The position numbers and the translations under genes were made by a program. The notes beneath the pieces are model-generated. The model searched no databases. It was not told the DNA's origin and was given only the letters and a program-made list of their open reading frames with translations. Shown piece after piece: positions 1 through 8,780 of a DNA stretch of 64,000 nucleotides (position 1 is the first letter of the stretch; each line of letters begins with the position of its first letter). Origin of the DNA: Amycolatopsis dendrobii (lineage in GTDB: Bacteria > Actinomycetota > Actinomycetes > Mycobacteriales > Pseudonocardiaceae); contig NZ_JACGZW010000018.1 in NCBI RefSeq assembly GCF_014145675.1, positions 1 through 64,000 of the forward strand, read 5' to 3'.

Positions 1-54
1 GCAGCACGCCGCCTAGCAGAAGACCACAACGACTAACCACCCAGGTTCCACAAC

Positions 55-85
55 ACCCTCTGAGGGAATCTGATTCCCCCAGGGT
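55..85. repeat. Intergenic hairpin element, copy 1
   Basis: Nested inverted repeat: outer arms ACCCT/AGGGT and inner arms GGGAAT/ATTCCC around a CTG loop. A related sequence with the same AATCTG core lies at 53983-54022, so this looks like a short dispersed element. It may terminate a gene that lies left of the window. The rest of the first 279 bases shows no supported gene. Confidence 0.5.
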
Positions 86-196
86 TCCCGCACGGACCTC
101 GGCACCGCGCACCGAGCCCGCCCGGCCGGGACGCCCTGGCTTCGCGAAGCATGCCCACGCGCCGCACTCGCTCCCCCGTCCGGCCACGACGGGGCC

Positions 197-225
197 TTGA
201 CAAAGCCGCCGCGCGATGTGCTTAC
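197..225 (+). promoter_or_regulatory. Possible sigma70-type promoter for the GH31 gene
   Basis: A perfect TTGACA at 197-202 is followed after 17 bases by a weak hexamer (GCTTAC, 220-225). The glycosidase start lies about 55 bases downstream. The -10 match is poor, so only the -35 is convincing. Confidence 0.35.
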
Positions 226-279
226 TACTGCAAGTTCGAGCGTCACCTTGAGCATATTCACGCAGAATAGGAGGCTCCA

Positions 280-2247
280 GTGCCTCGACGACTCGCGTAC
301 GCGGCGGCCGGGCTCATCCTCACCGGCTCCGTCGCGACTCCTGCCGCGGCGCAACCGCTCTCGTCGATCTCAGTGCCGCGCGGCCCCGATTCTCCCGGCT
401 ACCAGCTGCGCATCGACACCGCCCGCCTGGGCCTGAGTCTTACGCGCGGCGGCGAACAATTGCTGCGCACCGCATCCGACGCTTTCACCTTCGACGGCGG
501 CGTGGCGACGCGCGTGCGGTCGGTCTCGCGAGACGGCGCGACCGTCGTCGCCACCGCCGACAGCACCGCGGGCCGCCCGGTGACCCTGCGGATCACCCCG
601 CACCCGGACCGGTTCGATCTGAAGTGGACAGTCGGCGGGCTCGCCGCCGGACAGCGCGCGACCCACTTCGACCTGACGACTTCCGGTCACTGGTACGGCG
701 GCGGCGAAACCAGCGAAGGAAAAGCCCAGCCGTACCCGCTTTCCGCCGGAACGGTGGACGAGCCGGAGTTCTCCCCCGCCAGCTACATGATGCAGGAACC
801 CTACTTCTTCACCTCGAAATCGGTCGGGCTCTTCGTCCGCACCGCGCAACCGATGCAGGTCGCGATGGCGGGCGGGCGCGCCGACCTGACCGTGACGAAC
901 TCCGCGGAATACTCGAGCACGGTGTTCGTGGAGTCGAACCGCCGCGCGGTGTACGACGACTACGTCGGCGAAGTCGGCAAGCCGGCCAAGAGCGACGCGA
1001 CCGACGCCGAGTACGCGAGTCCGCTGTGGAATTCCTGGGCGCAGTACTACCGCGACATCGACCAGGACAAGGTGCTTTCGTGGGCGCGGGACCTGAAAGC
1101 GGCGGGCGTCGCCGGGCACACCGTGCAGCTCGACGACAAATGGGAATCCAACTACGGCAACCTGACCTTCGACCCGAAGACGTTCCCGGACCCGAAGAAG
1201 CTGGCCTCGGGAATCCACGCCATGGGCCAGAAATTCGGCCTGTGGACCACGTTCTGGATCAACCTGGACTCGGCGAACTACGCCTACGCCCGCGACCACG
1301 GCTATCTGGTGCGCGCCAAGGGAAACCCGGCCCAGCCGTGCACGGTGACCTGGTGGAACGGCACCGCGGGCATCATCGACCTCGGCAATCCGCAGGCCCG
1401 CGATTGGTACACCGGCAACCTGCGGAAGCTGATGGCCGACTACGGCGTCGACGGCTTCAAATTCGACACCCGCTTCTTCGACGACCGCTGCGCCGCCACC
1501 GGGAACCTGACCCCGCAGGACTACCAGAAGCTCGGCGCGGACATGACCGACGCGTTCGACCAGCAGGGGGCGGGCATCCGCACGCACTGGGGCAACCAGC
1601 GCTACGGCTTCGTGATCCGGGCGGTCGACGCGGACACCACGTGGGACGGCCTGCGCACCTCGCTGCGCCGGGCGTCGGCGATCTCGGCCAACGGCTACCC
1701 GTTCGTCGAGACGGACATGATCGGCGGCTCGAACAGCATGCCGCCGCCGTCGCGCGAGGTGCTCGTGCGCTGGGCACAGGCCGCGTCGCTGATGCCGCTG
1801 ATGTACGCGTCGACGTCCCCGGTGACGACGGTCGACACCACGACCGGCAAGCCGGTCGCCTACCCGGCCGACACCGCGAAGCTGTACGCCGACGCGGTCC
1901 GCACCCACGCGAAACTGGCGGGCTACCTGAAAACCCAGGTGCAGCAGGCGGTCGCGGACGGAACGCCGATCATGCGGCCGGTGTACTTCGACTTCCCCGC
2001 CGACCACCGCTTCGACACCGTCGACGACGAATGGCTGCTCGGTCCCGCCCTGCTGGCGGCTCCGATGATCACGGCGGGCGCCTCCCGCGACATCGCGCTG
2101 CCTTCGGGACTGTGGTTCGACCCGCACACCAGACGGGTCGAAATCGGCGGCCGGACCCTGCGCGGCTACGCGGCCCCGTTGGACACGACGCCGATGTTCG
2201 TCCGGATCGGCGCGCCCGGCTGGACGGAGCTCGCGGCGAAGCTTTGA
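280..2247 (+). CDS. Secreted glycoside hydrolase family 31 (alpha-glucosidase/alpha-xylosidase type)
   Basis: Predicted extracellular exo-glycosidase of 655 aa that would release alpha-linked sugars from oligosaccharides. The GTG start follows a GGAGG ribosome site (270-274). Residues 1-26 form a signal peptide ending in an Ala-rich AxA-type site. A beta-sandwich region precedes the barrel. The barrel carries YGVDGFKFD (residues 388-396), where Asp396 occupies the place of the GH31 nucleophile, and a later ETDMIGG segment that probably holds the acid/base Asp. Length and ordering fit GH31 enzymes with the short C-terminal beta domain. The exact substrate cannot be read from the sequence. The gene stands alone and is followed by a strong hairpin at 2260-2297. 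Confidence 0.85.
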   Translation: MPRRLAYAAAGLILTGSVATPAAAQPLSSISVPRGPDSPGYQLRIDTARLGLSLTRGGEQLLRTASDAFTFDGGVATRVRSVSRDGATVVATADSTAGRPVTLRITPHPDRFDLKWTVGGLAAGQRATHFDLTTSGHWYGGGETSEGKAQPYPLSAGTVDEPEFSPASYMMQEPYFFTSKSVGLFVRTAQPMQVAMAGGRADLTVTNSAEYSSTVFVESNRRAVYDDYVGEVGKPAKSDATDAEYASPLWNSWAQYYRDIDQDKVLSWARDLKAAGVAGHTVQLDDKWESNYGNLTFDPKTFPDPKKLASGIHAMGQKFGLWTTFWINLDSANYAYARDHGYLVRAKGNPAQPCTVTWWNGTAGIIDLGNPQARDWYTGNLRKLMADYGVDGFKFDTRFFDDRCAATGNLTPQDYQKLGADMTDAFDQQGAGIRTHWGNQRYGFVIRAVDADTTWDGLRTSLRRASAISANGYPFVETDMIGGSNSMPPPSREVLVRWAQAASLMPLMYASTSPVTTVDTTTGKPVAYPADTAKLYADAVRTHAKLAGYLKTQVQQAVADGTPIMRPVYFDFPADHRFDTVDDEWLLGPALLAAPMITAGASRDIALPSGLWFDPHTRRVEIGGRTLRGYAAPLDTTPMFVRIGAPGWTELAAKL

Positions 2248-2259
2248 GTCGCCGCCCGG

Positions 2260-2297
2260 GGCGGCCCGGTCCGGGCGATCGTCCGGACCGGGCCGCC
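2260..2297 (+). terminator. Hairpin terminator after the GH31 gene
   Basis: Perfect 13-bp stem GGCGGCCCGGTCC/GGACCGGGCCGCC with a 12-base loop, starting 13 bases after the GH31 stop. No U tract, as is usual in high-GC actinobacteria. Confidence 0.7.
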
Positions 2298-2347
2298 TCG
2301 CGGCGTCCGGCGTCGGCGGCTGATCCGCGCCAGACCATAATCACCGC

Positions 2348-2863
2348 ATGGCCGTGACCCAGCAGCTCGCCCGGATCTCCGCCGCGCACCTCGCCGTCTG
2401 CCGGCGAGCGGTGGAAGCGCTGGACGAGCTGTGCTCTTTCACGGCGGTCCCGGAAAGGGACTACTGCGATCTGGATTGGTGGCCGGGCATCCTGAAACCG
2501 GCGTGGAAGCTGACCGGAGCCGACGACCGGACTCTCGCGCTGTTGCGGCGCGGCTTCGACGGCGACGAAGAGGTCAATCCGGCCTACCGAGATGTTCTCC
2601 ACTCGATCGACGGACATCCGGTGACCGCCCTGGAGCCTCGGCGAGTCGCGGCGGTGGCCGAAGCGTTGTGCGGGATCACCCCGGACGCGGTCCGCTCCGT
2701 CGTGCCGTCGGACCCGGAGCAGATCGAGGCCGAGCTGGGCTCGCTCGCACTGGACGTGGACGGTGACCTGGCTGAAATGCTGGGCGAGCAGCACACCGTT
2801 CTGCGCGATTTCTACGCGGAAGCCGCGCGCCGGAAGCTCGCCGTCGCGCTCTGGTGGGACTGA
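2348..2863 (+). CDS. DUF1877-like cytosolic protein (YfbM family)
   Basis: 171 aa, soluble, no signal peptide. The order of features resembles DUF1877/YfbM proteins: an N-terminal helical part, a DLDWWPGILKPAWKLTG stretch (residues 39-55) that fits the family's D.DKAW..LH.LLTG signature, a central V..VAEAL segment and a terminal helix. The function of the family is unknown. There is no clear ribosome site before the ATG, so the mRNA may be leaderless. It converges on the kinase gene at 2868 with only 4 bases between the stops. Confidence 0.6.
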   Translation: MAVTQQLARISAAHLAVCRRAVEALDELCSFTAVPERDYCDLDWWPGILKPAWKLTGADDRTLALLRRGFDGDEEVNPAYRDVLHSIDGHPVTALEPRRVAAVAEALCGITPDAVRSVVPSDPEQIEAELGSLALDVDGDLAEMLGEQHTVLRDFYAEAARRKLAVALWWD

Positions 2864-2867
2864 CCCG

Positions 2868-3758
2868 TCAACGCCCCTGCAAGACCCGCTCCAGCGCCGC
2901 CCGGCCCGCGGGTCCCCAGTGCGGTTTTCCGCCGGGCAGGCCCTGCTCCCCGTTCTGTCCCATGAGGATCAGGAAGAGGCTTTTCAGCGCGGCCAGCCCG
3001 CGGGCGCGCCGGATCGCGGACTCGTCGGCCCGCGCGTAGCTCTCGAAGAACCGCGCGGCCGTGCCCGCGGGAAGCACCACCCAGGCGGCGGCGAGATCCC
3101 ACGCCGGATCGCCGGCGAACAGGTCGCCGAAATCCACGATGCCCGAGAGGGTTCCTTCCGAGACAACGACATTCGCCGGATGCAGGTCGCCGTGCACCCA
3201 CACCGGCGGCCCCTCCCACGCGCGGGCCGCGACGGCGTCGTCCCAGACCGCCCGGACGTCCTCCGCGAGGTCGTCGAGCGCGACTGCTTCGAGGAATTCC
3301 TCGAAGCCGCCCGTGCAATCTCGGGGATGGGCACCGCGATCCGCGGCGATCGGCGCGTCGGCGGGGGCTTCCGCGTGGAGCGCCCGAAGGAAGTCCGCCA
3401 GTGTGCCGGCCGCGTGGACGCCGCGGCTGATCGCGGCGTGGTCGAGCGGTTCGCCGGGGACCCACGTCATCACGGTCCAGTGCTTGGGGAAACGCTCGGA
3501 CGGTTCGCCGAACCGCACCGGCGCCGGCACCGGGAGCGGCAGGCGCGGGGCCAGGACCGGCAGCCACCGGCGCTCCTTGAACTGCGGCTCCGGAGTGGGG
3601 TCCATGCGCTGCACGCGGACGGCCAGTTCGTCCCCGAGGCGCCACATCTGGTTGCCCCAGCCGCCCGCCACCTCGCGGACCGGCAGCCCGGCCAGGTCCG
3701 GGTGCTGGTCCCGGAGCAGGGCGCGGACCAGGTCAGCGGTGACCTCGGCGGTGGTCAT
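2868..3758 (-). CDS. Aminoglycoside phosphotransferase-family kinase
   Basis: 296 aa with a protein-kinase-like APH fold. The catalytic loop VHGDLHPAN supplies the Asp base and the Asn, and IVDFGD supplies the metal-binding Asp, in the usual order and spacing. The N-terminal part has the strand pattern and an R-V ATP-anchoring strand expected of the small lobe. The family phosphorylates small molecules (aminoglycosides, macrolides, homoserine, choline), and the substrate here is unknown. The ATG has no ribosome site, but TACTGT lies 8 bases upstream on the coding strand, which is the -10 placement of a leaderless transcript. It is not near any obvious antibiotic genes, so a housekeeping role is as likely as resistance. 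Confidence 0.8.
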   Translation of the reverse strand: MTTAEVTADLVRALLRDQHPDLAGLPVREVAGGWGNQMWRLGDELAVRVQRMDPTPEPQFKERRWLPVLAPRLPLPVPAPVRFGEPSERFPKHWTVMTWVPGEPLDHAAISRGVHAAGTLADFLRALHAEAPADAPIAADRGAHPRDCTGGFEEFLEAVALDDLAEDVRAVWDDAVAARAWEGPPVWVHGDLHPANVVVSEGTLSGIVDFGDLFAGDPAWDLAAAWVVLPAGTAARFFESYARADESAIRRARGLAALKSLFLILMGQNGEQGLPGGKPHWGPAGRAALERVLQGR

Positions 3759-3803
3759 GGGAAGAGACAGTACCGAGGCGGGTGTGCGGCAAGGGATGCG
3801 CGG

Positions 3804-4127
3804 TCAGCGGTCGTATTCGCCGAGCCGCGCGCGGAGGCCGGTGATGATGTCGTGGGCGTCGGCGAGTTCGTCCTGCAAGCCGATGATCCGGGCGGCCGAC
3901 GCGAGGGAGTGGCCCTCGTCCAGCTGTTCGCGCAGCCGCACCACCAGGGTCAGCTGGCGGCGGGAGTACCGGCGATGCCCGCCGCCCGAGCGCTCGGGCC
4001 GCACGACGGCCGCGGTGTCCAGGCTGCGCAGGAAAGCCTGCTGCACGCCCAGCATTTCGGCAGCCTGCCCGGTCGTGTAAGCCGGGTAGTCCTGGTCGTC
4101 GAGGCTGTCGAGTCCGGGCACGCGCAC
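3804..4127 (-). CDS. MerR-family regulator
   Basis: 107 aa. Residues about 16-85 form the MerR winged helix: TTGQAAEMLGV (recognition helices), then GGHRRYSRRQL (wing), then an Arg/Leu-rich helix and a C-terminal coiled coil. No effector domain follows and no metal-binding cysteines are seen, as in the HspR/GlnR-like short MerR class. A GTG start is chosen; a second GTG two codons in is also possible. It is divergent from 4263 and the Hsp20 gene, so a role in controlling the small heat-shock protein is a reasonable inference from position only. Confidence 0.8.
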   Translation of the reverse strand: MRVPGLDSLDDQDYPAYTTGQAAEMLGVQQAFLRSLDTAAVVRPERSGGGHRRYSRRQLTLVVRLREQLDEGHSLASAARIIGLQDELADAHDIITGLRARLGEYDR

Positions 4128-4171
4128 CTTCTTTTCCGTGGGTCCGGATCAAGATTATCTCGACTCGCCGC

Positions 4172-4200
4172 TTGACACAATCTGCACTGCGCGCTATAGA
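4172..4200 (+). promoter_or_regulatory. Near-consensus sigma70-type promoter
   Basis: TTGACA (4172-4177), a 17-base spacer, then TATAGA (4195-4200). This is an unusually good match for a high-GC genome. It points to the small protein at 4263 and perhaps the Hsp20 gene. The region also lies directly upstream of the divergent MerR gene, so a MerR dimer could bind the spacer. Confidence 0.7.
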
Positions 4201-4262
4201 AATTAGGGAGACGCGATAGCTGACCTGGGTGCCGAAACCACGTAGCCGGGGAGTGATCGACG

Positions 4263-4535
4263 ATGCCGGACACCATCAGCCGCCAGGGTGCGACTGACCG
4301 CGAATTCATCGAGCTGATCTGCGCCGATCCGGTCTGGTTGCGCGCAGAGTTCGACGCGATCGTGGCCGCCGACGGCGCCCCCGTGCTCCCGCCTTCGCAC
4401 GCCGGCGACTTTCGCCCGCGCGACACCGGAAACCCGGCCGCGAAGCGGGTTCCGGCGACCTTGTGGCGGGCTTGGCCGCCAGAACACCGGGAGCGTTCCC
4501 CTCCGGCGCGCAGCAGGCACACCCGACAGCCGTGA
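4263..4535 (+). CDS. Small hypothetical protein upstream of Hsp20
   Basis: 90 aa, no recognised family. The first half (residues 1-45) looks like a folded helical segment with acidic and aliphatic residues (FIELICADPVWLRAEFDAI). The second half is Pro/Arg-rich and probably disordered. Support as a real gene comes from the near-consensus promoter at 4172-4200 and a GGGGAG ribosome site about 8 bases before the ATG. It sits between the MerR gene and hsp20. Confidence 0.55.
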   Translation: MPDTISRQGATDREFIELICADPVWLRAEFDAIVAADGAPVLPPSHAGDFRPRDTGNPAAKRVPATLWRAWPPEHRERSPPARSRHTRQP

Positions 4536-4805
4536 CATCGCTGGGGAGGTGATACTGCGGCGCGACCGGACGGGGGGAGGTCTGCCCACGACGCTCGGCC
4601 GGAGAGGCTCGCACAGCCCCGGCATCGCGTCTCGTGACGTGGTCCCGCGGCCGCCCCGCCGCCGCACAGCTCAGCACGGTTGCTTTTCACCCGAACTGGT
4701 TCCGGCCCCGCCGCTTGCGTCCGGCGGGGCCGGATCTCCGCGACAGCCCCGACAATCGAACGCCCGCCCAGGCGGCGGGCACGTGGGAAGGAGAAAGGGA
4801 GGCGC

Positions 4806-5243
4806 ATGGTCATGTTGATGCGAACTGACCCGTTCCGGGAGCTCGATCGGCTGACCCAGCAGTTCTTCGGCGGCAACGGCACCGCGACCCGTCCGGCGGT
4901 GATGCCGATGGACGCCTACCGGTCCGGCAACGACTACGTGGTGCAGTTCGACCTGCCGGGCGTCGCACCGGAGTCGATCGACCTGGACGTCGAGCGCAAC
5001 GTGCTGACCGTCAAGGCCGAACGCAGGCCCGACTACGGCGAGGACGCGGAGGTCCAGGTCTCCGAACGGCCGCGCGGGGTGTTCTCCCGGCAGCTGTTCC
5101 TCGGCGACACCCTCGACACCGACAGCATCAAAGCGGATTACGACGCGGGCGTGCTCACCCTGCGGGTGCCGATCGCCGAACAGGCCAAGCCGCGCAAGAT
5201 CGCCATCGGCGGCAGCGGCGAAGCCAAGCAGATCCGCGCTTGA
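4806..5243 (+). CDS. Hsp20/alpha-crystallin small heat-shock protein
   Basis: 145 aa cytosolic chaperone that holds unfolding proteins in an ATP-independent manner. The alpha-crystallin domain spans about residues 35-135: YVVQFDLPGV, then IDLDVERNVLTVKAER, then the conserved A-x-x-x-x-G-V-L-T-L strand (YDAGVLTLRVP) and a short tail. The ATG at 4806 follows a GGGAGG site; the ATG at 4812 is a close alternative. Length is normal for Hsp18-type actinobacterial proteins. A perfect hairpin terminator follows 15 bases after the stop. Confidence 0.9.
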   Translation: MVMLMRTDPFRELDRLTQQFFGGNGTATRPAVMPMDAYRSGNDYVVQFDLPGVAPESIDLDVERNVLTVKAERRPDYGEDAEVQVSERPRGVFSRQLFLGDTLDTDSIKADYDAGVLTLRVPIAEQAKPRKIAIGGSGEAKQIRA

Positions 5244-5257
5244 CCAGCTCGATGCCG

Positions 5258-5282
5258 GCCCCGCCCGCGGCGGGCGGGGCCA
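5258..5282 (+). terminator. Hairpin terminator after hsp20
   Basis: Perfect 11-bp stem GGCCCCGCCCG/CGGGCGGGGCC with a 3-base loop. The 400 bases between here and 5681 show no supported gene. Confidence 0.75.
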
Positions 5283-5680
5283 CAGCCCTCCCGGCGGCAT
5301 GGGAGGAAGTACCAGTGCCTTCGCGGATTCCCGCGCCACCCGCGGCCCGGACGACGTCTCCGCTCGCAGCAGCACCGGCGAACTCGTCCGCAGCAAGGAG
5401 CTTCTGATCGATCAACGTCGCGACGCGACTTCACCGAATGAAATCCGCCCGATCGCACCGCCGCTCTCATCGGCCGTTGCGGAACCGACCAGAAACGCGA
5501 ACGCCTGAACCATCGTCGACCGGCCTCTCGCGTCGGCGCAGCGCCGACCCCGCGCGGCGAAAGCTGTCCACACCGGACTGGAGCCAGCTCGCCGCCCAAC
5601 CCGGACCGGCCCCTCCGGTCGGCGGTAGCGCGCCACCCCGCTCTCCGCCACCCTGGGCAGTCGAGGACGGGAGGCAGCAC

Positions 5681-6922
5681 GTGAAGGTCGTCATCGCCGG
5701 AGCGGGCATCGGCGGACTGACCGCGGCCCTGCGGCTGCACCGCGAAGGCATCGAATGCGCGGTGTACGAGCAGAGCTCCCGGATCGGCGAGCTCGGCGTC
5801 GGGATCAACGCCTTGCCGCACGCGGTCAAGGAGCTCGCGGCGCTCGGGCTGCTCGACCGGCTGGACGAGATCGGGATCCGCACCCGCGAGCTGTTCTACA
5901 CCCATCGGCTCGGGCAGGTGATCCTGCGCAGGCCGTGCGGGCTGGCCGCCGGGTTCACGCTCCCCCAGTACTGCCTCCACCGCGGCAGGCTGCAGAACAT
6001 GCTGCTGCAGGCGGTCCAGACCCGGCTGGGCCCCGAAGCGGTGCGGACCGGGCATCGGCTGACCGGGTTCGATCAGGACGGGCGAGGCGTGCGGGTGCAT
6101 TTCGCTGAGCGGGAAAGCGGCGAAGCGGCGACCGTGGCCGGGGACGTTTTGGTGGCGGCCGACGGGATTCACTCGGCTGCACGGTCCCTCCTCTTCCCCG
6201 AGGAGGGACCGCCGCGCTGGAACGGGGTCTTGATGTGGCGCGGAGCCGCCGACTGGCCCGAGTTCGGCGGCGGCGCTTCGATGATCGTCTCCGGCGGCAC
6301 CGCGGCCAAGCTGGTGATCTACCCGATCGGACCGGGCCGGAGCGCGGGCACGCGGCTCACCAACTGGGCGGTCTGCGTCCGGACCGGGCGGCCCGGCGAC
6401 CCTCCGCCGGAGCGGCAGGACTGGGCCAGGCCCGGCGACCGCGCTGAGCTGGCCCGGCACGTCGGGCGGTTCCGGTGCCCGCAGGTCGACCACGTCGCGC
6501 TGGCCGAGGCCACCGAGGAGATCTTCGAGTTCCCGATGTGCGACCGCGACCCGTTGCCCGCCTGGTCGCACGGACGCGTGACGCTGCTCGGCGACGCCGC
6601 CCATCCGATGTACCCGATGGGCTCCAACGGCGCGGGCCAGGCGATTCTCGACGCGTCCAGCCTCGCCGCGCAGCTGACGCAGCACGCCGATCCCGCCGAG
6701 GCACTGCGCGCGTACGAAGCCGACCGGCTGGCGGCCACCGGCGAGATCGTGCTGCGCAACCGCCGGGGCGGCCCGGAAAACGTCATCGACGAGGTCGAAC
6801 GGCGCGCGCCGGACGGCTTCGACCGCCTCGAGGACGTCATCGACGCGGCGGCGCTCGAGGCGATCGTCAGCGGCTACGCGCAGGTTTCCGGGGCGTCCCA
6901 GCAGCAGGTGAACCGCGCCTGA
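5681..6922 (+). CDS. FAD-dependent aromatic monooxygenase (PhzS-like)
   Basis: 413 aa group A flavin monooxygenase. The FAD/NAD(P)H Rossmann motif GAGIGG is at residues 7-12, the DG motif is VLVAADGIHSAAR, and the second FAD motif is LLGDAAHPMYP. The central Q-x-x-x-H-R-G-R-L stretch also fits the PhzS/salicylate-hydroxylase group, which hydroxylates aromatic rings with O2 and NAD(P)H. The GTG start at 5681 is chosen because it directly begins the Rossmann strand and follows a GGGAGG site. It converges on the cupin gene with 6 bases between. The substrate is unknown. Confidence 0.85.
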   Translation: MKVVIAGAGIGGLTAALRLHREGIECAVYEQSSRIGELGVGINALPHAVKELAALGLLDRLDEIGIRTRELFYTHRLGQVILRRPCGLAAGFTLPQYCLHRGRLQNMLLQAVQTRLGPEAVRTGHRLTGFDQDGRGVRVHFAERESGEAATVAGDVLVAADGIHSAARSLLFPEEGPPRWNGVLMWRGAADWPEFGGGASMIVSGGTAAKLVIYPIGPGRSAGTRLTNWAVCVRTGRPGDPPPERQDWARPGDRAELARHVGRFRCPQVDHVALAEATEEIFEFPMCDRDPLPAWSHGRVTLLGDAAHPMYPMGSNGAGQAILDASSLAAQLTQHADPAEALRAYEADRLAATGEIVLRNRRGGPENVIDEVERRAPDGFDRLEDVIDAAALEAIVSGYAQVSGASQQQVNRA

Positions 6923-6928
6923 GCCGGT

Positions 6929-7408
6929 TCAGGCGCCCTCCACCGCACCGGGCGGCAGGAAATCGACGTCGTGCAGTGCCGACACCCGGACCACCTCGGC
7001 GGGGTCGGTCAGGTTGTGCAGCTTGTCGAACAGCGTCGCCAGCTTCCCGGCCGGGCTCACCCAGAACAGTCCGCGGGTCATGCCCTCGCTGCGGTTGTAA
7101 TAGGCGTGCGGGAGCCCCTTCGGCATCCGCACGGTGTCGCCGGGACCGGCGGTCTCCCATTGACCGTCGAGGTAGAGGGTGAAGACGCCCTCCAGGATGT
7201 AGATGTGCTCGTCCTGCGTCGGATGCACGTGCGGCGGCACCCCGGTGCCGGGCGGGTCGAGGGTCTCGAACGCGAAGCTCGACTCGCTGGCCGCCTTCAT
7301 CGAGTAGGTGTGGCCGAGCACGTTCCACACCTTGTTCCGCATGCCCTCGCGGGCGGGCGTGATCCCCTTGGGCAGGGGACCGAGCACGATTTCCTCGCCG
7401 GTCATCAC
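6929..7408 (-). CDS. Cupin-domain protein
   Basis: 159 aa single-domain cupin. Motif 1 is VPPHVHPTQDEHIYILEG (two His, Glu and a distal His/Tyr set) and motif 2 is GDTVRMPKGLPHAYYN with the last metal His. The complete set of metal ligands suggests a metalloenzyme or small-molecule-binding protein, but the family is too broad to name a reaction. It sits head-to-head with the truncated reductase at 7511. Confidence 0.8.
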   Translation of the reverse strand: MMTGEEIVLGPLPKGITPAREGMRNKVWNVLGHTYSMKAASESSFAFETLDPPGTGVPPHVHPTQDEHIYILEGVFTLYLDGQWETAGPGDTVRMPKGLPHAYYNRSEGMTRGLFWVSPAGKLATLFDKLHNLTDPAEVVRVSALHDVDFLPPGAVEGA

Positions 7409-7510
7409 ACCTCCTGGCCGATGGTCTTCTCAGCTAGGGACTCTGCGCTATCCGGTCGCTGGTGTACAGCCGCCGGCCCGACGCGTTTTCCCGGCGCTCA
7501 GTTCGCGAAG

Positions 7511-8080
7511 GTGAGCCGAACCGTCCTGGTCCACGGCGGCGCCGGAGCGGTCGGGCATGCCGCGATCCAGCTGGCGACGTGGTCGGGCGCGACCGTCCTG
7601 GCGACCGTCAGCAGCCCGGAAAAAGCCGGACTCGCCCGCAAAGCCGGCGCCGACCACGTCATCGACTACCGGACCGAGGACGTCGCCGCGCGCGTCGCGC
7701 AACTGGCGCCCGCCGGGGTGCACCACATCGTCGACGTCGACCTCGGCGCCAACCTCGCCGTCGATCTGGCTGTGCTCGCCCACGGCGGCAACATCAACGT
7801 CTACAGCTGCGGCGATGCCGACTGCCTCCCGATCCCGTCGCGGGAAATGCTGGTCAAGAACGTGCAGCTGGATTTCACCTTCACTTACACGACCGAACCG
7901 GAAAGCAAGGCGAACGCCCTCTCCGATGTGCACGCCGCCGCCGCGGACGGCGCGCTGGAGGTCGGCGCCGAACACGGGCTGCCGGTCCGCCGGTACGCAC
8001 TCGACCAGGTCGCGGAGGCTCATCGCGCGGTCGAACGAGGAGTGCCGGGGAAGGTCCTGGTCGACGTGCCCTCGGAATGA
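7511..8080 (+). pseudogene. Beheaded zinc-free alcohol dehydrogenase / quinone reductase (MDR) remnant
   Basis: About 189 aa that align with only the C-terminal half of an NADPH:quinone-reductase-type MDR enzyme. It opens in the middle of the cofactor domain with VLVHGGAGAVGHAAIQLA (the NADPH-binding strand-loop-helix), continues with the ADHVIDY strand and ends with the usual GKVLVDVP. The GroES-like N-terminal domain of about 130 residues, which carries the substrate site, is missing and is not found upstream, where the cupin gene begins instead. A stable orphan Rossmann domain is possible, but a decaying fragment is more likely. Confidence 0.65.
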
Positions 8081-8126
8081 CCCGAGCGGTCCGTGAAGGG
8101 CCGAGGCGGCGCAGGCTCCGTTCCGC

Positions 8127-8690
8127 TCAGTTGTATTCGGAGATCTCCACCCCGAACGTCCCCGGTTCCAGCGCCTCGAAGATGTGCGGCACGTCCCCCG
8201 GATAGCAGATGTAGTCGCCCGGCAGCAGCTCCACCGGGTCGTCCATGATGCCGATCCGCGCGCGGCCCGCGCACAGCACGGTGTGCTCCACCACGCCGCT
8301 CATGTGCGGGTCCGACCGCCGCGGGATGCCGGGCTCCGCGCTGACCAGGTAGATGTCCCGGCGCGCCGCGGACGGGCACGCGGACAGCAGCGTGCACGCG
8401 TAGTCGGCGTGTTCGGCGAACACCGTCGGGCCCTTGCCCGCGCGGATCACCTTCACCTCCTGCCGTTCCGGTTCGACCAGCCGGGAGAACGGCACGTCCA
8501 GCGCGACGCCCAGTGCCCACAGCGTCTCCACGCTCGGGTTGCCCGATCCCGATTCCAGCTGGGACAGCGTGGATTTCGCCAGGCCCGCCCGGCGCGCGAC
8601 CTCGGTCAGCGAGAGGCCGGCGCGGGCCCGCTCGCGGCGCAGGGACGCCGCGATGATGTCCAGCGGCGCGCCCGTGCTCTCGTTCGGCAT
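8127..8690 (-). CDS. XRE-family regulator with C-terminal cupin sensor
   Basis: 187 aa. Residues about 10-70 form an XRE helix-turn-helix (LRRERARAGLSLTEVARRAG, then STLSQLESG). Residues 110-185 form a cupin with a G-D-Y-I-C-Y-P-G-D-V-P-H motif that could bind a small ligand. This PuuR/SutR-like architecture usually represses an adjacent uptake or catabolic gene until the ligand binds. It is divergent from azlCD with about 70 bases between. Two identical-arm inverted repeats in that gap are likely operators. The ATG at 8690 is used; a longer version starting at 8705 cannot be excluded. Confidence 0.85.
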   Translation of the reverse strand: MPNESTGAPLDIIAASLRRERARAGLSLTEVARRAGLAKSTLSQLESGSGNPSVETLWALGVALDVPFSRLVEPERQEVKVIRAGKGPTVFAEHADYACTLLSACPSAARRDIYLVSAEPGIPRRSDPHMSGVVEHTVLCAGRARIGIMDDPVELLPGDYICYPGDVPHIFEALEPGTFGVEISEYN

Positions 8691-8715
8691 GTGTGTTCGC
8701 TCCATCAGTCTTCTC

Positions 8716-8780
8716 GTTCGCCTTGACGAACAGGCCTCGACGTGTTCAGCATAGGACACTATGCGTTCGATTTGGCGAAC
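8716..8780. promoter_or_regulatory. Two GTTCG-N6-CGAAC operators for the XRE-cupin regulator
   Basis: The same inverted repeat GTTCG-N6-CGAAC occurs at 8716-8731 and at 8765-8780 with centres 49 bases apart. The first is in the divergent gap and the second overlaps codons 2-7 of azlC. Identical arms and spacer length suggest one dimeric regulator, most simply the adjacent XRE-cupin protein. Confidence 0.55.

Noticed and set aside
370..2127. Long open frames opposite the GH31 gene and similar ones opposite most genes
   Set aside because: Typical antisense frames of high-GC coding DNA; Arg/Pro/Gly-rich and without domains.
5300..5508. Short plus-strand frame with an STGELVR stretch that recalls phage-holin-family proteins
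   Set aside because: Only a few residues match, no hydrophobic helices follow, and it may at best be a remnant.
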